64,000 nucleotides of DNA from contig NZ_SEWG01000002.1 in assembly GCF_004168255.1 (NCBI RefSeq), positions 186,001 through 250,000 on the forward strand, given 5' to 3'. Each line of letters opens with the position of its first letter. Positions within the stretch are counted from its first letter, which is position 1. Below are positions 19,069-27,244 of the stretch, piece after piece. The DNA comes from Mucilaginibacter terrigena (GTDB taxonomy: Bacteria; Bacteroidota; Bacteroidia; Sphingobacteriales; Sphingobacteriaceae). The notes below the pieces were generated by a model. That model made no database searches. It was not told where the DNA came from and saw nothing but the letters and a program-made list of their open reading frames with translations. A program made the position numbers and the translations under genes.

Positions 19069-19125
19069 GGGGTAAAGTTATCAGTTGCCTTGTTAATAAT
19101 CATTATAAATAAATTATCCACATTA

Positions 19126-19157
19126 TTTGGATTAATTATAAATAGTCCGTTCTTTTG
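19126..19157 (+). promoter_or_regulatory. Bacteroidota-type promoter for gene at 19167
   Basis: TTTG at 19126-19129, a 20-bp spacer and TTCTTTTG at 19150-19157 (one mismatch to TAnnTTTG). The ATG lies only 9 bp after the box, so the message would have almost no leader. Confidence 0.5.
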
Positions 19158-19166
19158 TAAAGTCGA

Positions 19167-19535
19167 ATGGTTACAACTCTAATAGATCCGCAAACTAATA
19201 CCTGGGCAGATGTTTTTGCCACCAAAGCAGGCGCTGTTTACCAGTGCGATGCAGAGCGTTGCTGGTATGTTGATTTTGCCGGTAAAGTTGCCAAATTTGA
19301 TTACCGTTGTTTACTGAAGCTGAAAAAGGCGGTTTACAATGTTGATATTGAAGCAAAGCTGTTAGAAACCACCAAAGACCCCGACGTAGAGATCATCTTT
19401 ATCTGCGCCTGCGACCACACCTACATTCTTACGCTGATGCAAATTATCGCCCTGAAAGAAATTTTAGAAGGTACATTTGTAATGCTGCAATTGAACAGCA
19501 TCCTGCAAGACCGCATCTATCGCGTTGCTGTTTAG
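19167..19535 (+). CDS. Conserved-looking protein of unknown function
   Basis: The 122-aa cytoplasmic product has no signal peptide. It contains several cysteines (QCDAERCWYVDF, YRCLLKL, IFICACDH) and a helical C-terminal half (ILTLMQIIALKEILEGTF). Codon use resembles its neighbours, so I take it as a real gene, but I do not recognise the family. The cysteines are spaced irregularly and do not form an obvious metal site. It lies upstream of ferritin in the same direction, 124 bp apart. Confidence 0.75.
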   Translation: MVTTLIDPQTNTWADVFATKAGAVYQCDAERCWYVDFAGKVAKFDYRCLLKLKKAVYNVDIEAKLLETTKDPDVEIIFICACDHTYILTLMQIIALKEILEGTFVMLQLNSILQDRIYRVAV

Positions 19536-19659
19536 TAATTTAGACTGAATTCATATTGTCTTTATTTTCGTTACCTGCTCATTTATAGCGTTATTATTGT
19601 ACAACTAATTAAGTCGGCACGTTTGTTGCCTTGTTTAATCGGTTCTAAATATTATCAAC

Positions 19660-20190
19660 ATGAAAGATCTTATCCGCGTACGAAGCCTTATTTCTGCAGA
19701 TGTAGAAATGCTTTTAAACCAGCAAGTTAAAAAAGAAGCTTATTCATCAGCTGTTTACTTATCCATGGCATCGTGGTGTAACCGCAACGGTTTCGACTAC
19801 TCATCTGATTACTTTTTTAAACAGGCCGAAGAGGAAAGACAACATCAGTTAAAATTTTATAAATATATACTGGATATGGGCGGCAATGCCATCTCACCAG
19901 AGATAACCGGCATTAAACAGGAGTACAACTCGTTCCGTGAAGTGTTTGAAGAAGCGCTTGACCAGGAAATTAGTGTTACCCAGTCTATCAAAAATATTTA
20001 TGCCCGCTGCTTAAAAGAGCAGGATTTTGTAACCAACGAATTTTTAAACTGGTTCCTGAAAGAGCAACGCGAAGAAGAATACAAAGCTCGCCGTGCAATT
20101 GAACTGTTTGAAGTTATTGGCGAAGAAGGTACCGGCAGGTGGCAGATTGATAAGCACGTTGGCGATATTAAATACAACAGCGAGGCTTAA
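19660..20190 (+). CDS. ftnA: Ferritin
   Basis: The 176-aa product is a bacterial non-heme ferritin. The ferroxidase residues are visible: E26 in KKEAYSSAVYLSM, the EEERQH motif (E59 and H62), and further Glu in helices three and four (EEALDQEISVTQ, EQREEEYKARR). Length matches the family. Ferritins assemble into 24-subunit cages that oxidise Fe(II) and store ferric mineral in the cytoplasm. The stop codon overlaps the stop of the convergent 2Fe-2S gene by 4 bp. Confidence 0.95.
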   Translation: MKDLIRVRSLISADVEMLLNQQVKKEAYSSAVYLSMASWCNRNGFDYSSDYFFKQAEEERQHQLKFYKYILDMGGNAISPEITGIKQEYNSFREVFEEALDQEISVTQSIKNIYARCLKEQDFVTNEFLNWFLKEQREEEYKARRAIELFEVIGEEGTGRWQIDKHVGDIKYNSEA

Positions 20191-20441
20191 TCTTTAGCTA
20201 ACAAAAGCTTTAAAACATCTTTCTCCGAATATTCTTTTAACCAGATATTTCCCGGAGATATAGTACAGACCGGTGCGTATTCGCACCGGTCTGTGCATTC
20301 TATCCTGAATACTTCGATATCTTGATTGCTGTGTTTAGCAAATTTGCGGGCGGTTTTGTACATATCCTTCCCGCCGCGCTTACCGCATTTGCTCCCTGTA
20401 CATACAAACAACACTTTATCCGGTACGGTAAATCTACCCAT
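20187..20441 (-). CDS. 2Fe-2S thioredoxin-like ferredoxin domain protein
   Basis: The 84-aa product keeps the cysteine pattern of thioredoxin-like [2Fe-2S] ferredoxins: C14 and C19 in FVCTGSKCGKRGGK, then C49 and C53 in ECTDRCEYAPVC, with an extra C59. A late helix (SEKDVLKLLL) follows a beta strand, as expected. These proteins carry one electron or act as small iron-sulfur modules, for example like the NuoE C-terminal domain. It is convergent with ferritin, with stop codons overlapping. A link to iron status is plausible but not shown. Confidence 0.85.
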   Translation of the reverse strand: MGRFTVPDKVLFVCTGSKCGKRGGKDMYKTARKFAKHSNQDIEVFRIECTDRCEYAPVCTISPGNIWLKEYSEKDVLKLLLAKD

Positions 20442-20481
20442 CGCAATTTTCTACTTATATTTAACAATCAAATATCAGTTT

Positions 20482-20489
20482 TATTTTTG
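20482..20489 (+). promoter_or_regulatory. -7 promoter box for the VOC gene
   Basis: TATTTTTG matches TAnnTTTG and lies 48 bp upstream of the ATG chosen at 20538. No clear -33 element is seen. Confidence 0.45.
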
Positions 20490-20537
20490 ATACGGATTGT
20501 ACTGACTAAGTATGAACAGTTAAAACCAATTAATGTG

Positions 20538-20891
20538 ATGAGATCGATCGAACTTATTTCTATACCCGTAACAGATCAGCAGGTTGCTAAGGAGTTTTAC
20601 CTAAAACTGGGTTTTAAAATTATTGTTGAAGCCCCGTACCAGGGCGGTGCCAACTGGATCCAGATGGGGCTGCCCGAAGGTAACACAAACATTACCCTGG
20701 TAAACTGGTTCCCCGAATTTACACCGGGCAGTATCCAGGGCTTCGTGATAAAATGTGAGGACATTGAAGCATCAATAGCTGCGCTTAGCGCCGAAGGTGT
20801 TGAGGTTGCAACGCCCAGTAAAACACCCTGGGGCCGTTTTGCTACGGTTAAAGACCCGGATGGTAATGCCTGGAGCCTGCATGGGGAATAA
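20538..20891 (+). CDS. VOC-family (glyoxalase/bleomycin resistance-like) protein
   Basis: The 117-aa product has a single-repeat VOC fold: MRSIELISIPVTDQQVAKEFY, LGFKIIVEAP, IQGFVIKCEDIEASIAAL, and the end signature FATVKDPDGNAWSLHGE. The open frame extends upstream to 20322, but that part overlaps the antisense 2Fe-2S gene and the probable promoter, so ATG 20538 is preferred. VOC proteins are metal-dependent isomerases, dioxygenases or drug-binding proteins; the substrate cannot be told. It appears to be a single-gene transcript. Confidence 0.85.
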   Translation: MRSIELISIPVTDQQVAKEFYLKLGFKIIVEAPYQGGANWIQMGLPEGNTNITLVNWFPEFTPGSIQGFVIKCEDIEASIAALSAEGVEVATPSKTPWGRFATVKDPDGNAWSLHGE

Positions 20892-20943
20892 TCAAATATA
20901 AGCAGATGGGATATTTCGCGTCTCTACAGTTATCTGCCGTACT

Positions 20944-20961
20944 GACGCGATACTTCGCGTC
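20944..20961. repeat. Short palindromic repeat (GACGCG/CGCGTC hairpin)
   Basis: A stem GACGCG/CGCGTC with a 6-base loop lies in the gap after the VOC gene. Degenerate relatives flank it, including the REP-like text TCGCTCGCAA at 21001-21010, which also occurs in the element at 38834-38924. Confidence 0.5.
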
Positions 20962-21037
20962 TTAATGATTTTCGCTCCCTTCGGTCAGTTGTCCAGGCCA
21001 TCGCTCGCAATAACGGACAAGAATATTATCTTCGCCC

Positions 21038-21601
21038 ATGCTCAAAAAGTCCTTTCTCCTTTATCTTTTCGTCCTTATTCTATCAATAGGCTGCAATAAA
21101 CACGAAACGCTATACAAGGTAGTAGGCGTTAAAGATGGCGATACCATGGTGCTGCTTTCGCCCGATAACCAAAGCATCACCGTAAGGCTTGCAGAGATAG
21201 ACGCCCCCGAAAAAAGCCAGGCATTTGGGCAGGCCGCCAAGCAGTTTACTTCCGACCTTTGCTTTGGTAAAATGGTGAAGCTAATTGGCAACCAGCACGA
21301 TCGCTACGGCCGCACAGTAGGCCAGGTGGAGCTGGAAAACGGCACAAGCGTAAATTACGAAATTGTTAAGCAGGGTTACGCCTGGCAATACCGGGCATAT
21401 TCTAAAAACATGGCGCTGGCCGTATTGGAACAGCACGCCCGCGAAGGCAGGCTTGGCCTGTGGCAGGATGCCAACCCAACCCCGCCCTGGAATTTCAGGA
21501 AAGAAGCGAAAACCCACAAAGTTGAAAAGAAGGTTAAAAAAATTAAAAAACCATACAAGAAACGCAAACCCCGCAAAAAGCGCGACACGGTAGCATTCTA
21601 A
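21038..21601 (+). CDS. Staphylococcal-nuclease-like (SNase) lipoprotein
   Basis: The 187-aa product has a lipoprotein signal (LILSIGC, Cys19). The SNase core follows with VKDGDTMVL, the catalytic Arg and acidic residues in VRLAEIDAPEKSQAFGQAAK, and the second catalytic Arg in DRYGRTVGQV. The C-terminus (about residues 160-187) is a strongly basic tail rich in Lys and Arg, which could hold nucleic acid or cell-wall polymers. SNase enzymes cut DNA and RNA with calcium. The lipid anchor places it in the envelope, so a role in nucleic-acid scavenging is likely. A TATCTTCGC box ends 3 bp before the ATG. Confidence 0.9.
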   Translation: MLKKSFLLYLFVLILSIGCNKHETLYKVVGVKDGDTMVLLSPDNQSITVRLAEIDAPEKSQAFGQAAKQFTSDLCFGKMVKLIGNQHDRYGRTVGQVELENGTSVNYEIVKQGYAWQYRAYSKNMALAVLEQHAREGRLGLWQDANPTPPWNFRKEAKTHKVEKKVKKIKKPYKKRKPRKKRDTVAF

Positions 21602-21713
21602 ATCCGCATAGTAATACGTAACTTGCCTTGAAATCTTAGTGTTTATTGTAAAGGTGAAGGTCCGAGTTCCGGCAATCACTAAATCAATAATTCACTAAAT
21701 CACTAATTAATCT

Positions 21714-24146
21714 ATGAAAGTATTTAAGGCTATCCTTTCCATGTTATTCACCGTTGCCCTAATTTGGGCGCTGCAAACCAAATTTGGAGATATCCCGCCG
21801 CTTGGCGAATTCCTGAACCCATCCACCGGTTTCTGGCAGAACGCCGAAAGCAAGAATATCATCCCAGCACAAAATTTAAAGCTTAAAGGCCTGCAGGGCA
21901 AGGTTACCGTCAAGTTTGACGAGGATCTGGTGCCTCATATTTTCGCGGAGAACGACCACGATCTTTACTATACTCAAGGTTATTTAACCGCTAAGGCCCG
22001 CCTTTGGGAAATGGATATCCAAACCCGCAGCGCGGCAGGCCGGCTATCAGAAGTTGTTGGCCCCAAAGCCCTTGAACTGGACCGTTACCACCGCCGCATG
22101 GGCATGACCTTTGGTGCAGAGCATACCCTGCAGGGCATCATGAAGGACCCTGTGATGAGCAAAGTGATAAGCGCTTACAGTGATGGTGTTAACGCCTATA
22201 TTAAAAGCCTTACACCCGCAGGTTACCCTATCGAATTTAAGCTGCTGAACTACGCGCCCGAGGAGTGGAAGCCCATTAATTCGGCGTACCTGTTAAAGCT
22301 GATGTCGGAAACATTAGCGGGTGGGTCGGATGAACTGGCCATGACCAACGTACTCAATAAATTTGGCGCAAAAATTACCAACGATCTTTTTCCCGATTAT
22401 CCCACGCACGAAGACCCCATCATCCCGGCAGGTACAAAATGGGATTTTAAACCATTGCCTATACCCGCGCCGCCCGCCGCATTTAAAGCACAAATGCTGG
22501 CCGGGATGAAAGATAGGGAAAGGGTGGAAGGCATCGGTAGTAATAATTGGGCCGTTAGCGGTTCAAAAACGGCATCGGGTTACCCCATACTGGCAAACGA
22601 CCCGCACCTTAATCTTACACTGCCATCCATTTGGTACCAGATGCAAATGACCGCGCCGGGTGTAAACGTATATGGTGTTACCCTGCCGGGTGCCCCCTGC
22701 GTGGTAATTGGCTATAACCAAAAGGTAAGCTGGGGCGTAACCAATGTTGATGCCGATGTGCTTGACTGGTACCAGGTAAAATTTAAGGATGCCAGCCGCG
22801 CCGAGTATTGGTATAACAACACATGGAATAAGGTTACCCGCAAGGTTGAAGTAATAAACATCCGCGGGCAAAAACCAATGGTCGATACCGTTTTATATAC
22901 CCACCATGGCCCGGTAGTTTATGATAATGCCGAGATCGCCAAAAAAGGCCGCCCCAATATCCCTGTGGGTAATGCCCTGCGCTGGATTGCGCACGACGAA
23001 AGCGACGAGTTTAAAACTTTTTACCTGCTTAACCGGGCAAAAAATTATGCCGACTATCGCGAAGCTTTAAAGTATTTTACCGCCCCGGCGCAGAACTTTA
23101 TTTTCGCATCCGCGGATAACGATATAGCCATTACACCAAATGGTAAGCTGCCGCTGAAGTATAAAGACCAGGGTAAGTTTATTATGGATGGCAGCGACCC
23201 TGCCAACGACTGGCACGGCTGGATCCCTGCCGAGCAAAACCCAACTGTGAAAAACCCGCCGCGTGGCTTTGTAAGCTCGGCAAATCAATCATCAACCGAT
23301 AAAACGTACCCATATTACATCAATTGGCGATTTGAAAGTTACGAGCGTGGTAAACGCATTAATGACCGCCTTGCAGCCATGACCAAAGCTACCACGGATA
23401 GCATGCGCGTTTTGCAAATGGACGATTACAGCATCCGCGCGCAGGATATTTTGCCAACCATGCTCAAATACCTTGATGCCAGTAAACTGGACGATACGCA
23501 ACTGGCCGCTTTGGACAGCGTTAAAAAATGGGATAAGCATTTCAGCGCAAACTCGGTAGGGGCAAGCATTATAAATACCTGGTTTGTAAAGTTCTATGCC
23601 TTTACCTGGGGCGATAACTTCGGCGATAAAAAAACGGTTATGCAGTTTCCGAGTGTAGACCGGACAGAAATGTTGCTGATAAATGAACCTAATTCGGTTT
23701 GGTTTGATAACAAGCGTACGCCTGTTAAAGAAACCGCTGTTGATGTACTAAGCGCATCGTTTAACGCCGCGGTAAACGAGCTGGTAAAAAATCATGGTAA
23801 AATAGGCACCGACTGGCAATGGGGTAAGGTAAAACCATTTGAGGTAATGCATTTGGGCCACGTACCGGGCTTAGGGTCGGGTAACTTTGCCTCGGGTGGT
23901 AATAGTTCGGTTGTAAACGCGCTGGTAGACGGGCACGGCCCATCGTGGCGAATGGTGGTACAGCTTGGCCCGCAGGTTAAGGGGTATGGCATTATCCCCG
24001 GCGGGCAATCGGGCAACCCCGGCAGCTTCTTTTACGATGATATGCTAAAAACCTGGCAGGATGGCAAGCTGAAAGAACTCCTATTCCTGCAATCGCCAAC
24101 GGCAACATCGCCCCGGATAAAACAAACACTAACCTTAAGTAAATAA
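21714..24146 (+). CDS. Penicillin acylase (S45) family N-terminal nucleophile hydrolase
   Basis: The 810-aa product has an N-terminal hydrophobic segment (ILSMLFTVALIWAL) for export. The precursor layout of peptidase family S45 is clear: an alpha-chain part (YTQGYLTAKARLWEMD, RRMGMTFGAEH), then the autocatalytic cleavage site at G275-S276 in GSNNWAVSGSKT, where Ser276 becomes the N-terminal nucleophile of the beta chain, followed by ILANDPHL and VNVYGVTLPGAPCVVIG. Members hydrolyse acyl groups from beta-lactams, acyl-homoserine lactones or other amides. The substrate is unknown. A metallo-beta-lactamase lies 3 kb away, but no functional link is shown. The small membrane protein starts 3 bp after the stop. 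Confidence 0.93.
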   Translation: MKVFKAILSMLFTVALIWALQTKFGDIPPLGEFLNPSTGFWQNAESKNIIPAQNLKLKGLQGKVTVKFDEDLVPHIFAENDHDLYYTQGYLTAKARLWEMDIQTRSAAGRLSEVVGPKALELDRYHRRMGMTFGAEHTLQGIMKDPVMSKVISAYSDGVNAYIKSLTPAGYPIEFKLLNYAPEEWKPINSAYLLKLMSETLAGGSDELAMTNVLNKFGAKITNDLFPDYPTHEDPIIPAGTKWDFKPLPIPAPPAAFKAQMLAGMKDRERVEGIGSNNWAVSGSKTASGYPILANDPHLNLTLPSIWYQMQMTAPGVNVYGVTLPGAPCVVIGYNQKVSWGVTNVDADVLDWYQVKFKDASRAEYWYNNTWNKVTRKVEVINIRGQKPMVDTVLYTHHGPVVYDNAEIAKKGRPNIPVGNALRWIAHDESDEFKTFYLLNRAKNYADYREALKYFTAPAQNFIFASADNDIAITPNGKLPLKYKDQGKFIMDGSDPANDWHGWIPAEQNPTVKNPPRGFVSSANQSSTDKTYPYYINWRFESYERGKRINDRLAAMTKATTDSMRVLQMDDYSIRAQDILPTMLKYLDASKLDDTQLAALDSVKKWDKHFSANSVGASIINTWFVKFYAFTWGDNFGDKKTVMQFPSVDRTEMLLINEPNSVWFDNKRTPVKETAVDVLSASFNAAVNELVKNHGKIGTDWQWGKVKPFEVMHLGHVPGLGSGNFASGGNSSVVNALVDGHGPSWRMVVQLGPQVKGYGIIPGGQSGNPGSFFYDDMLKTWQDGKLKELLFLQSPTATSPRIKQTLTLSK

Positions 24147-24149
24147 GAT

Positions 24150-24488
24150 ATGTTGTTCCCTGTTATACTATTACTCTCTTTTATAAGCGGCTACCTTTTC
24201 CCATGGTGGGTGGGCTGCATACTGGCCTTTGGCGCTGCCCTTATTTTCGGTAAAAGATCGAGCTGGGCGTTCTGGTGTGGCTTTGCAGGCATCTCCATAG
24301 CCTGGATAGCACTGTCCCTGTTAAAAAGCTTCCCAAACGATCATATCCTGGCAACCCGCGTAGCACATGTATTTCATTTACCCAACTGGGGCTTGCTGCT
24401 GGCCGTAACCGCTTTAATAGGCGGCCTGGCAGGAGGGATGTCGGCGCTATCGGGCTCGTTGGTGAAGAGGGCTTTTGAGAAAGGGTAG
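24150..24488 (+). CDS. Small membrane protein, function unknown
   Basis: The 112-aa product is mostly hydrophobic with about four transmembrane helices (residues 2-20, 22-36, 40-60 and 77-100). The loop NDHILATRVAHVFHLPNW lies between the third and fourth. I do not recognise the family. It starts 3 bp after the penicillin acylase gene and is probably co-transcribed with it. Confidence 0.75.
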   Translation: MLFPVILLLSFISGYLFPWWVGCILAFGAALIFGKRSSWAFWCGFAGISIAWIALSLLKSFPNDHILATRVAHVFHLPNWGLLLAVTALIGGLAGGMSALSGSLVKRAFEKG

Positions 24489-24491
24489 ACA

Positions 24492-25040
24492 ATGCAAATA
24501 ATCCAAACTATAACCGATATTTCTTTCCCATTTGATTGGATTAATTTAACGTACTTGCCAGAAAGTGATGCAAAGAGAGTAGAAATTTATTTAGCTGATG
24601 ATGAAGAGCCAGTAATGGGCTTGACTAATATGTTTGCAACTTTGTTTTCGGATTTGAAACAAAATATTTTAGTTTTTAATAACTCGTGGGGAGACTTCTG
24701 CCTTGATACCTGGAATATTCACAGAGGTTTATACAATTACGATTTACAGGGTAAATCAATAGAAACTCAGAAGTATCTGACGATGTTGAAAGACTCTGAA
24801 ATACCTACTTACTACAAAGGAGCATGTGAAGTGCAAAGTTGGGAGGGTTTCCTGTCTGTGATTGTACCTTGTATAACAAACCATGTCGCGCCTTATAGTC
24901 CTATCTTTTTTTCCAAAAAGTATGATATTGTTTTCTATTTCCATTATACAGGCAGTATCGGATTATATTATCGTAATGAAGGGGATGAGATTAACGAACT
25001 TTTAAAAATAGCTGAGGCTAAATATAACGTGGTATCTTAA
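24492..25040 (+). CDS. Unknown cytoplasmic protein with atypical base composition
   Basis: The 182-aa product has no signal peptide or membrane segment. It is rich in aromatic and acidic residues (FPFDWINLTYLPESD, NSWGDFCLDTWNIHRGLYNY, IVFYFHYTGSIGLYYRNEG). Its codons are visibly more AT-rich than those of the genes to its left, which suggests horizontal origin. Size, acidity and a Trp/Tyr-rich make-up recall immunity-type proteins, but no motif proves this. It starts 3 bp after the preceding stop and is followed by a repeat-rich gap. Confidence 0.65.
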   Translation: MQIIQTITDISFPFDWINLTYLPESDAKRVEIYLADDEEPVMGLTNMFATLFSDLKQNILVFNNSWGDFCLDTWNIHRGLYNYDLQGKSIETQKYLTMLKDSEIPTYYKGACEVQSWEGFLSVIVPCITNHVAPYSPIFFSKKYDIVFYFHYTGSIGLYYRNEGDEINELLKIAEAKYNVVS

Positions 25041-25286
25041 GTTGATCTCCGCGGTCGCTCGGCTACAGCCGAGTGACACTTATTAAGCGGCGTCGCGCCC
25101 CCTTACCGAGTTCAGGCCGGAGGCCTTATAATAATGATCACTCGGCAGGAGCCGAGCGATTGCGGTAGTTTTTGACAGTTAATCGGCTTGTCGGCACACG
25201 CGTGTAGCGCGTGAAAACCATGCAAAATTATTTTATACCCTCCGCAGTCGTTCGGCTCTTGCCGGAAACAAATTAACATAGGCTAC
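25041..25286. repeat. Cluster of GC-rich palindromic repeats
   Basis: A hairpin with arms CGCTCGGC/GCCGAGTG at 25056-25075 reappears in inverted orientation at 25139-25158, so the two copies could pair over 100 bp. Other hairpins lie between and after them (AGGCC-GGA-GGCCT at 25114-25126, CACGCG-TGTAG-CGCGTG at 25197-25213), and a partial copy sits near 25247-25270. No ORF is credible. Confidence 0.7.
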
Positions 25287-25745
25287 TCAAAATAGCATCT
25301 TTAAATTATTAAAAGCATTATCAGAAATCTCCATCTTTATAACTTTCTGTTTTTTGTCGTGCATGAATGAAATTGCCCTTTGATTGAAGTAAAACCTGAA
25401 GCCCTGAAATCCCCAAGCAGTATTTGATTTTGCGTCTTTGATGAGCCTTAAGTGTGAGATTTTGTCAATTTGATATTGCTTTTTAGAATATGCAATAAGG
25501 CATTTCTTTTCGATTACTAATTTTTTGTCGGTAACCATGAATAGTATAGAACCGAAAAGAGTTTGAAAGAGACCACACAAAATTATCACAATGAACAGAT
25601 AGATAATGACCTGGAATAAATTGTCACTAATAAGCCCTTTTTTGTAATGGCCCGGTGATAGGGAGAACCAGATAAAAGCAAATAATATAACTATCGAAAT
25701 TATATCTCTTGGGATAAATTTATTTTTGACGATAACGGCTTCCAT
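25287..25745 (-). CDS. Small membrane protein with PH-like C-terminal part
   Basis: The 152-aa product has two transmembrane helices (about residues 14-32 and 42-72) and then a beta-rich region (MVTDKKLVIEKKCLIAYSKKQYQIDKISHLRLI, read in parts) resembling bacterial PH domains. The tail is basic. The gene is AT-rich like its neighbour at 24492. I infer a membrane-anchored PH-like protein; its partner and role are unknown. It stands alone on the minus strand between repeats and a decayed locus. Confidence 0.6.
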   Translation of the reverse strand: MEAVIVKNKFIPRDIISIVILFAFIWFSLSPGHYKKGLISDNLFQVIIYLFIVIILCGLFQTLFGSILFMVTDKKLVIEKKCLIAYSKKQYQIDKISHLRLIKDAKSNTAWGFQGFRFYFNQRAISFMHDKKQKVIKMEISDNAFNNLKMLF

Positions 25746-25867
25746 GGCTTAAAGATAGTAATTCTCCGCAGTGACTTAACCTCAGCCACCCATCCCGAAA
25801 AATTATTTTATATTGTTTGTGATTATTCACCCGCTTTAGCGAATAATGGTGTAAATAATTAATAGTA

Positions 25868-26071
25868 ATGAGTTTGCAGGTCAATAAAGACCAATTTTTA
25901 CATCTTATACAGCACAATAAAAAACTCATTTTTAAGGTATGCAACACCTATTGCAGCGATCCTGAAGACCGTAAAGACTTGGTGCAGGAAGAAGTTATTA
26001 TCCAGCTTTGGCGCTCGTACGATAAGTACGACGATGCATTGCGCCTATCCAGAAGGAAATGGAGTAATTAA
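25868..26071 (+). pseudogene. Truncated ECF RNA polymerase sigma factor
   Basis: The 67-codon frame begins like a sigma-70 ECF factor, with region 2 text such as HNKKLIFKVCNTYCSDPEDRKDLVQE and IIQLWRSYDKYD. A GAA codon seems duplicated in VQEEVIIQLW. After residue 57 the homology stops, and regions 2.4 to 4 are missing; the frame ends in unrelated residues. A working factor of this family has about 160-190 aa. It looks like a deletion derivative, and it is followed by another broken frame. Confidence 0.75.
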
Positions 26072-26079
26072 AGCTATAC

Positions 26080-26380
26080 ATGGTAAACTACACCAAATAC
26101 GCGTTTGTGCTTTTGCCGCTTACCCTGTGATGATGTTGGTGGCTGGTAAGCGTTTTTACATATCGATCTGTTTGAGCCGCAGCGCAGGTTATATTTCTTG
26201 TCGAACGTGGTGGTGGGCATAGTTTTAATACCATTGGCAGTGTGGGTATTTAAATTGCTCAGTGCAAAAAACATCAGCGAAAGCGTAGGTAAAAACCTGC
26301 TGGCCGGTACTGGCTGGCGCCAGGCAAACTCGGCACATAATTTTTTAAATGAGATAGAAGATTTTGAGCAGGAAGCTTAA
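26080..26380 (+). pseudogene. Frameshifted remnant of a two-helix membrane protein
   Basis: Three frames must be joined to read one protein: MVNYTKYAFVLLPLTL in frame 1, then VMMLVAGKRFY in frame 3 from 26127, then IDLFEPQRRLYFLSNVVVG in frame 2 from 26162 to the stop at 26378-26380. Each join fits a single lost base. The joined product would have two membrane helices and a soluble tail (NLLAGTGWRQANSAHNF). It lies where the regulator or partner of the truncated sigma factor would be expected. The family is not recognised. Confidence 0.6.
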
Positions 26381-26420
26381 AACAAAAGCCCCGACCACTC
26401 GGCCGGAGCTTTTGTTGAAA
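26381..26420. terminator. Bidirectional terminator
   Basis: AACAAAAGC (26381-26389) pairs with GCTTTTGTT (26408-26416), with inner CCGA/TCGG pairing. It separates the decayed locus from the convergent SYLF gene. Confidence 0.7.
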
Positions 26421-26430
26421 TTTTGTTTAA

Positions 26431-27105
26431 CTACAACGCGTTTAACGTAGCCTTTAACTGCGTTACCGCTTCAGATTTATCTGTAGAGCGGGCAAATATA
26501 TCGCCAGATGCAGAATCTTCGCCGTAATACGCTGCATTGGCGCTTTTGTTAATAGCAAGATTAGAGCCATTGATGCTGATACCCGCAAATAAGCCTTTGC
26601 TGCGCGAGTAGGAATAAACCTCGGCCTGTAATTTATAATCGGTGCTGGCGGTACTGCTGCGGCCAACCGGGCCTGCTGCTGCCGATACATCGCCGCCAAT
26701 GGTAAAATCGCCGTTCTCCACTTTGGCCAAAACGCCTTTATTACGGAAAACCAACACCATATCAACCGATTGTACACCGATCTGGAAACCGATACTGCCG
26801 CCGGTAAGCGTGATAAATACCGGGTCGCTCCATTTGCCGTCGGCCAGTTTAACCATCGCAACGCCTTGTCCGCGTTTGCCGCCAATTCCAAAACCGGCAT
26901 TGATCAGTTTAGGGATGATCACCACGCCCTCGTATTCTTCCAGCAGCTGATGCGGGATGCTTTCTTTCATTTTGCCAAAGGCTTTTAATACGTTGGTAGC
27001 ATCGTGAATTTTTTCTGTGCCTTTATCGTCGGCAGGTTTGGCTGATGCCAGTATAAAAAAAGCGCTTAGCAGTATAGGTAAGCTAAATAATTTTAATGTT
27101 TTCAT
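26431..27105 (-). CDS. SYLF (Ysc84-like) lipid-binding domain protein
   Basis: The 224-aa product has a signal peptide (LLSAFFILASAKPAD) and one SYLF domain. Seen are IPHQLLEEYEGVVIIPKLINAGFGIGGKRGQG (read in parts), DPVFITLTGGSIGFQIGVQS, DMVLVFRN, and the final GLFAGISINGSNLAIN with NAAYYGE. In eukaryotes this domain binds phosphoinositides; in bacteria the exported form is widespread and poorly understood, probably binding envelope lipids. A TAATTTTGT promoter box lies upstream. It is transcribed alone. Confidence 0.92.
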   Translation of the reverse strand: MKTLKLFSLPILLSAFFILASAKPADDKGTEKIHDATNVLKAFGKMKESIPHQLLEEYEGVVIIPKLINAGFGIGGKRGQGVAMVKLADGKWSDPVFITLTGGSIGFQIGVQSVDMVLVFRNKGVLAKVENGDFTIGGDVSAAAGPVGRSSTASTDYKLQAEVYSYSRSKGLFAGISINGSNLAINKSANAAYYGEDSASGDIFARSTDKSEAVTQLKATLNAL

Positions 27106-27161
27106 TGTCGTATATGTTGTGGATATGTTTTCCTATAACTCCAATTCGGAATATTTGTTGT

Positions 27162-27170
27162 ACAAAATTA
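27162..27170 (-). promoter_or_regulatory. -7 promoter box for the SYLF gene
   Basis: On the minus strand the sequence is TAATTTTGT, a full match to TAnnTTTG plus pyrimidine. The ATG lies 56 bp downstream. Confidence 0.6.
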
Positions 27171-27228
27171 CACCACCATAAAGCAATATTTACATTCACC
27201 TGCACATCATAAATCTGCATATCTGCAC

Positions 27229-27237
27229 TATCTTTGC
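27229..27237 (+). promoter_or_regulatory. -7 promoter box immediately before the LuxE-like gene
   Basis: TATCTTTGC is a full match to TAnnTTTGC and ends 7 bp before the ATG at 27245. The mRNA would be leaderless or nearly so. Confidence 0.65.
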
Positions 27238-27244
27238 CAACAGC

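Noticed and set aside
20322..20537. Upstream extension of the VOC gene
   Set aside because: It overlaps the 2Fe-2S gene on the other strand and the probable promoter, and adds no VOC homology.
25041..25286. CRISPR-like repeats
   Set aside because: The copies are inverted and unevenly spaced, with no regular spacers and no cas gene.
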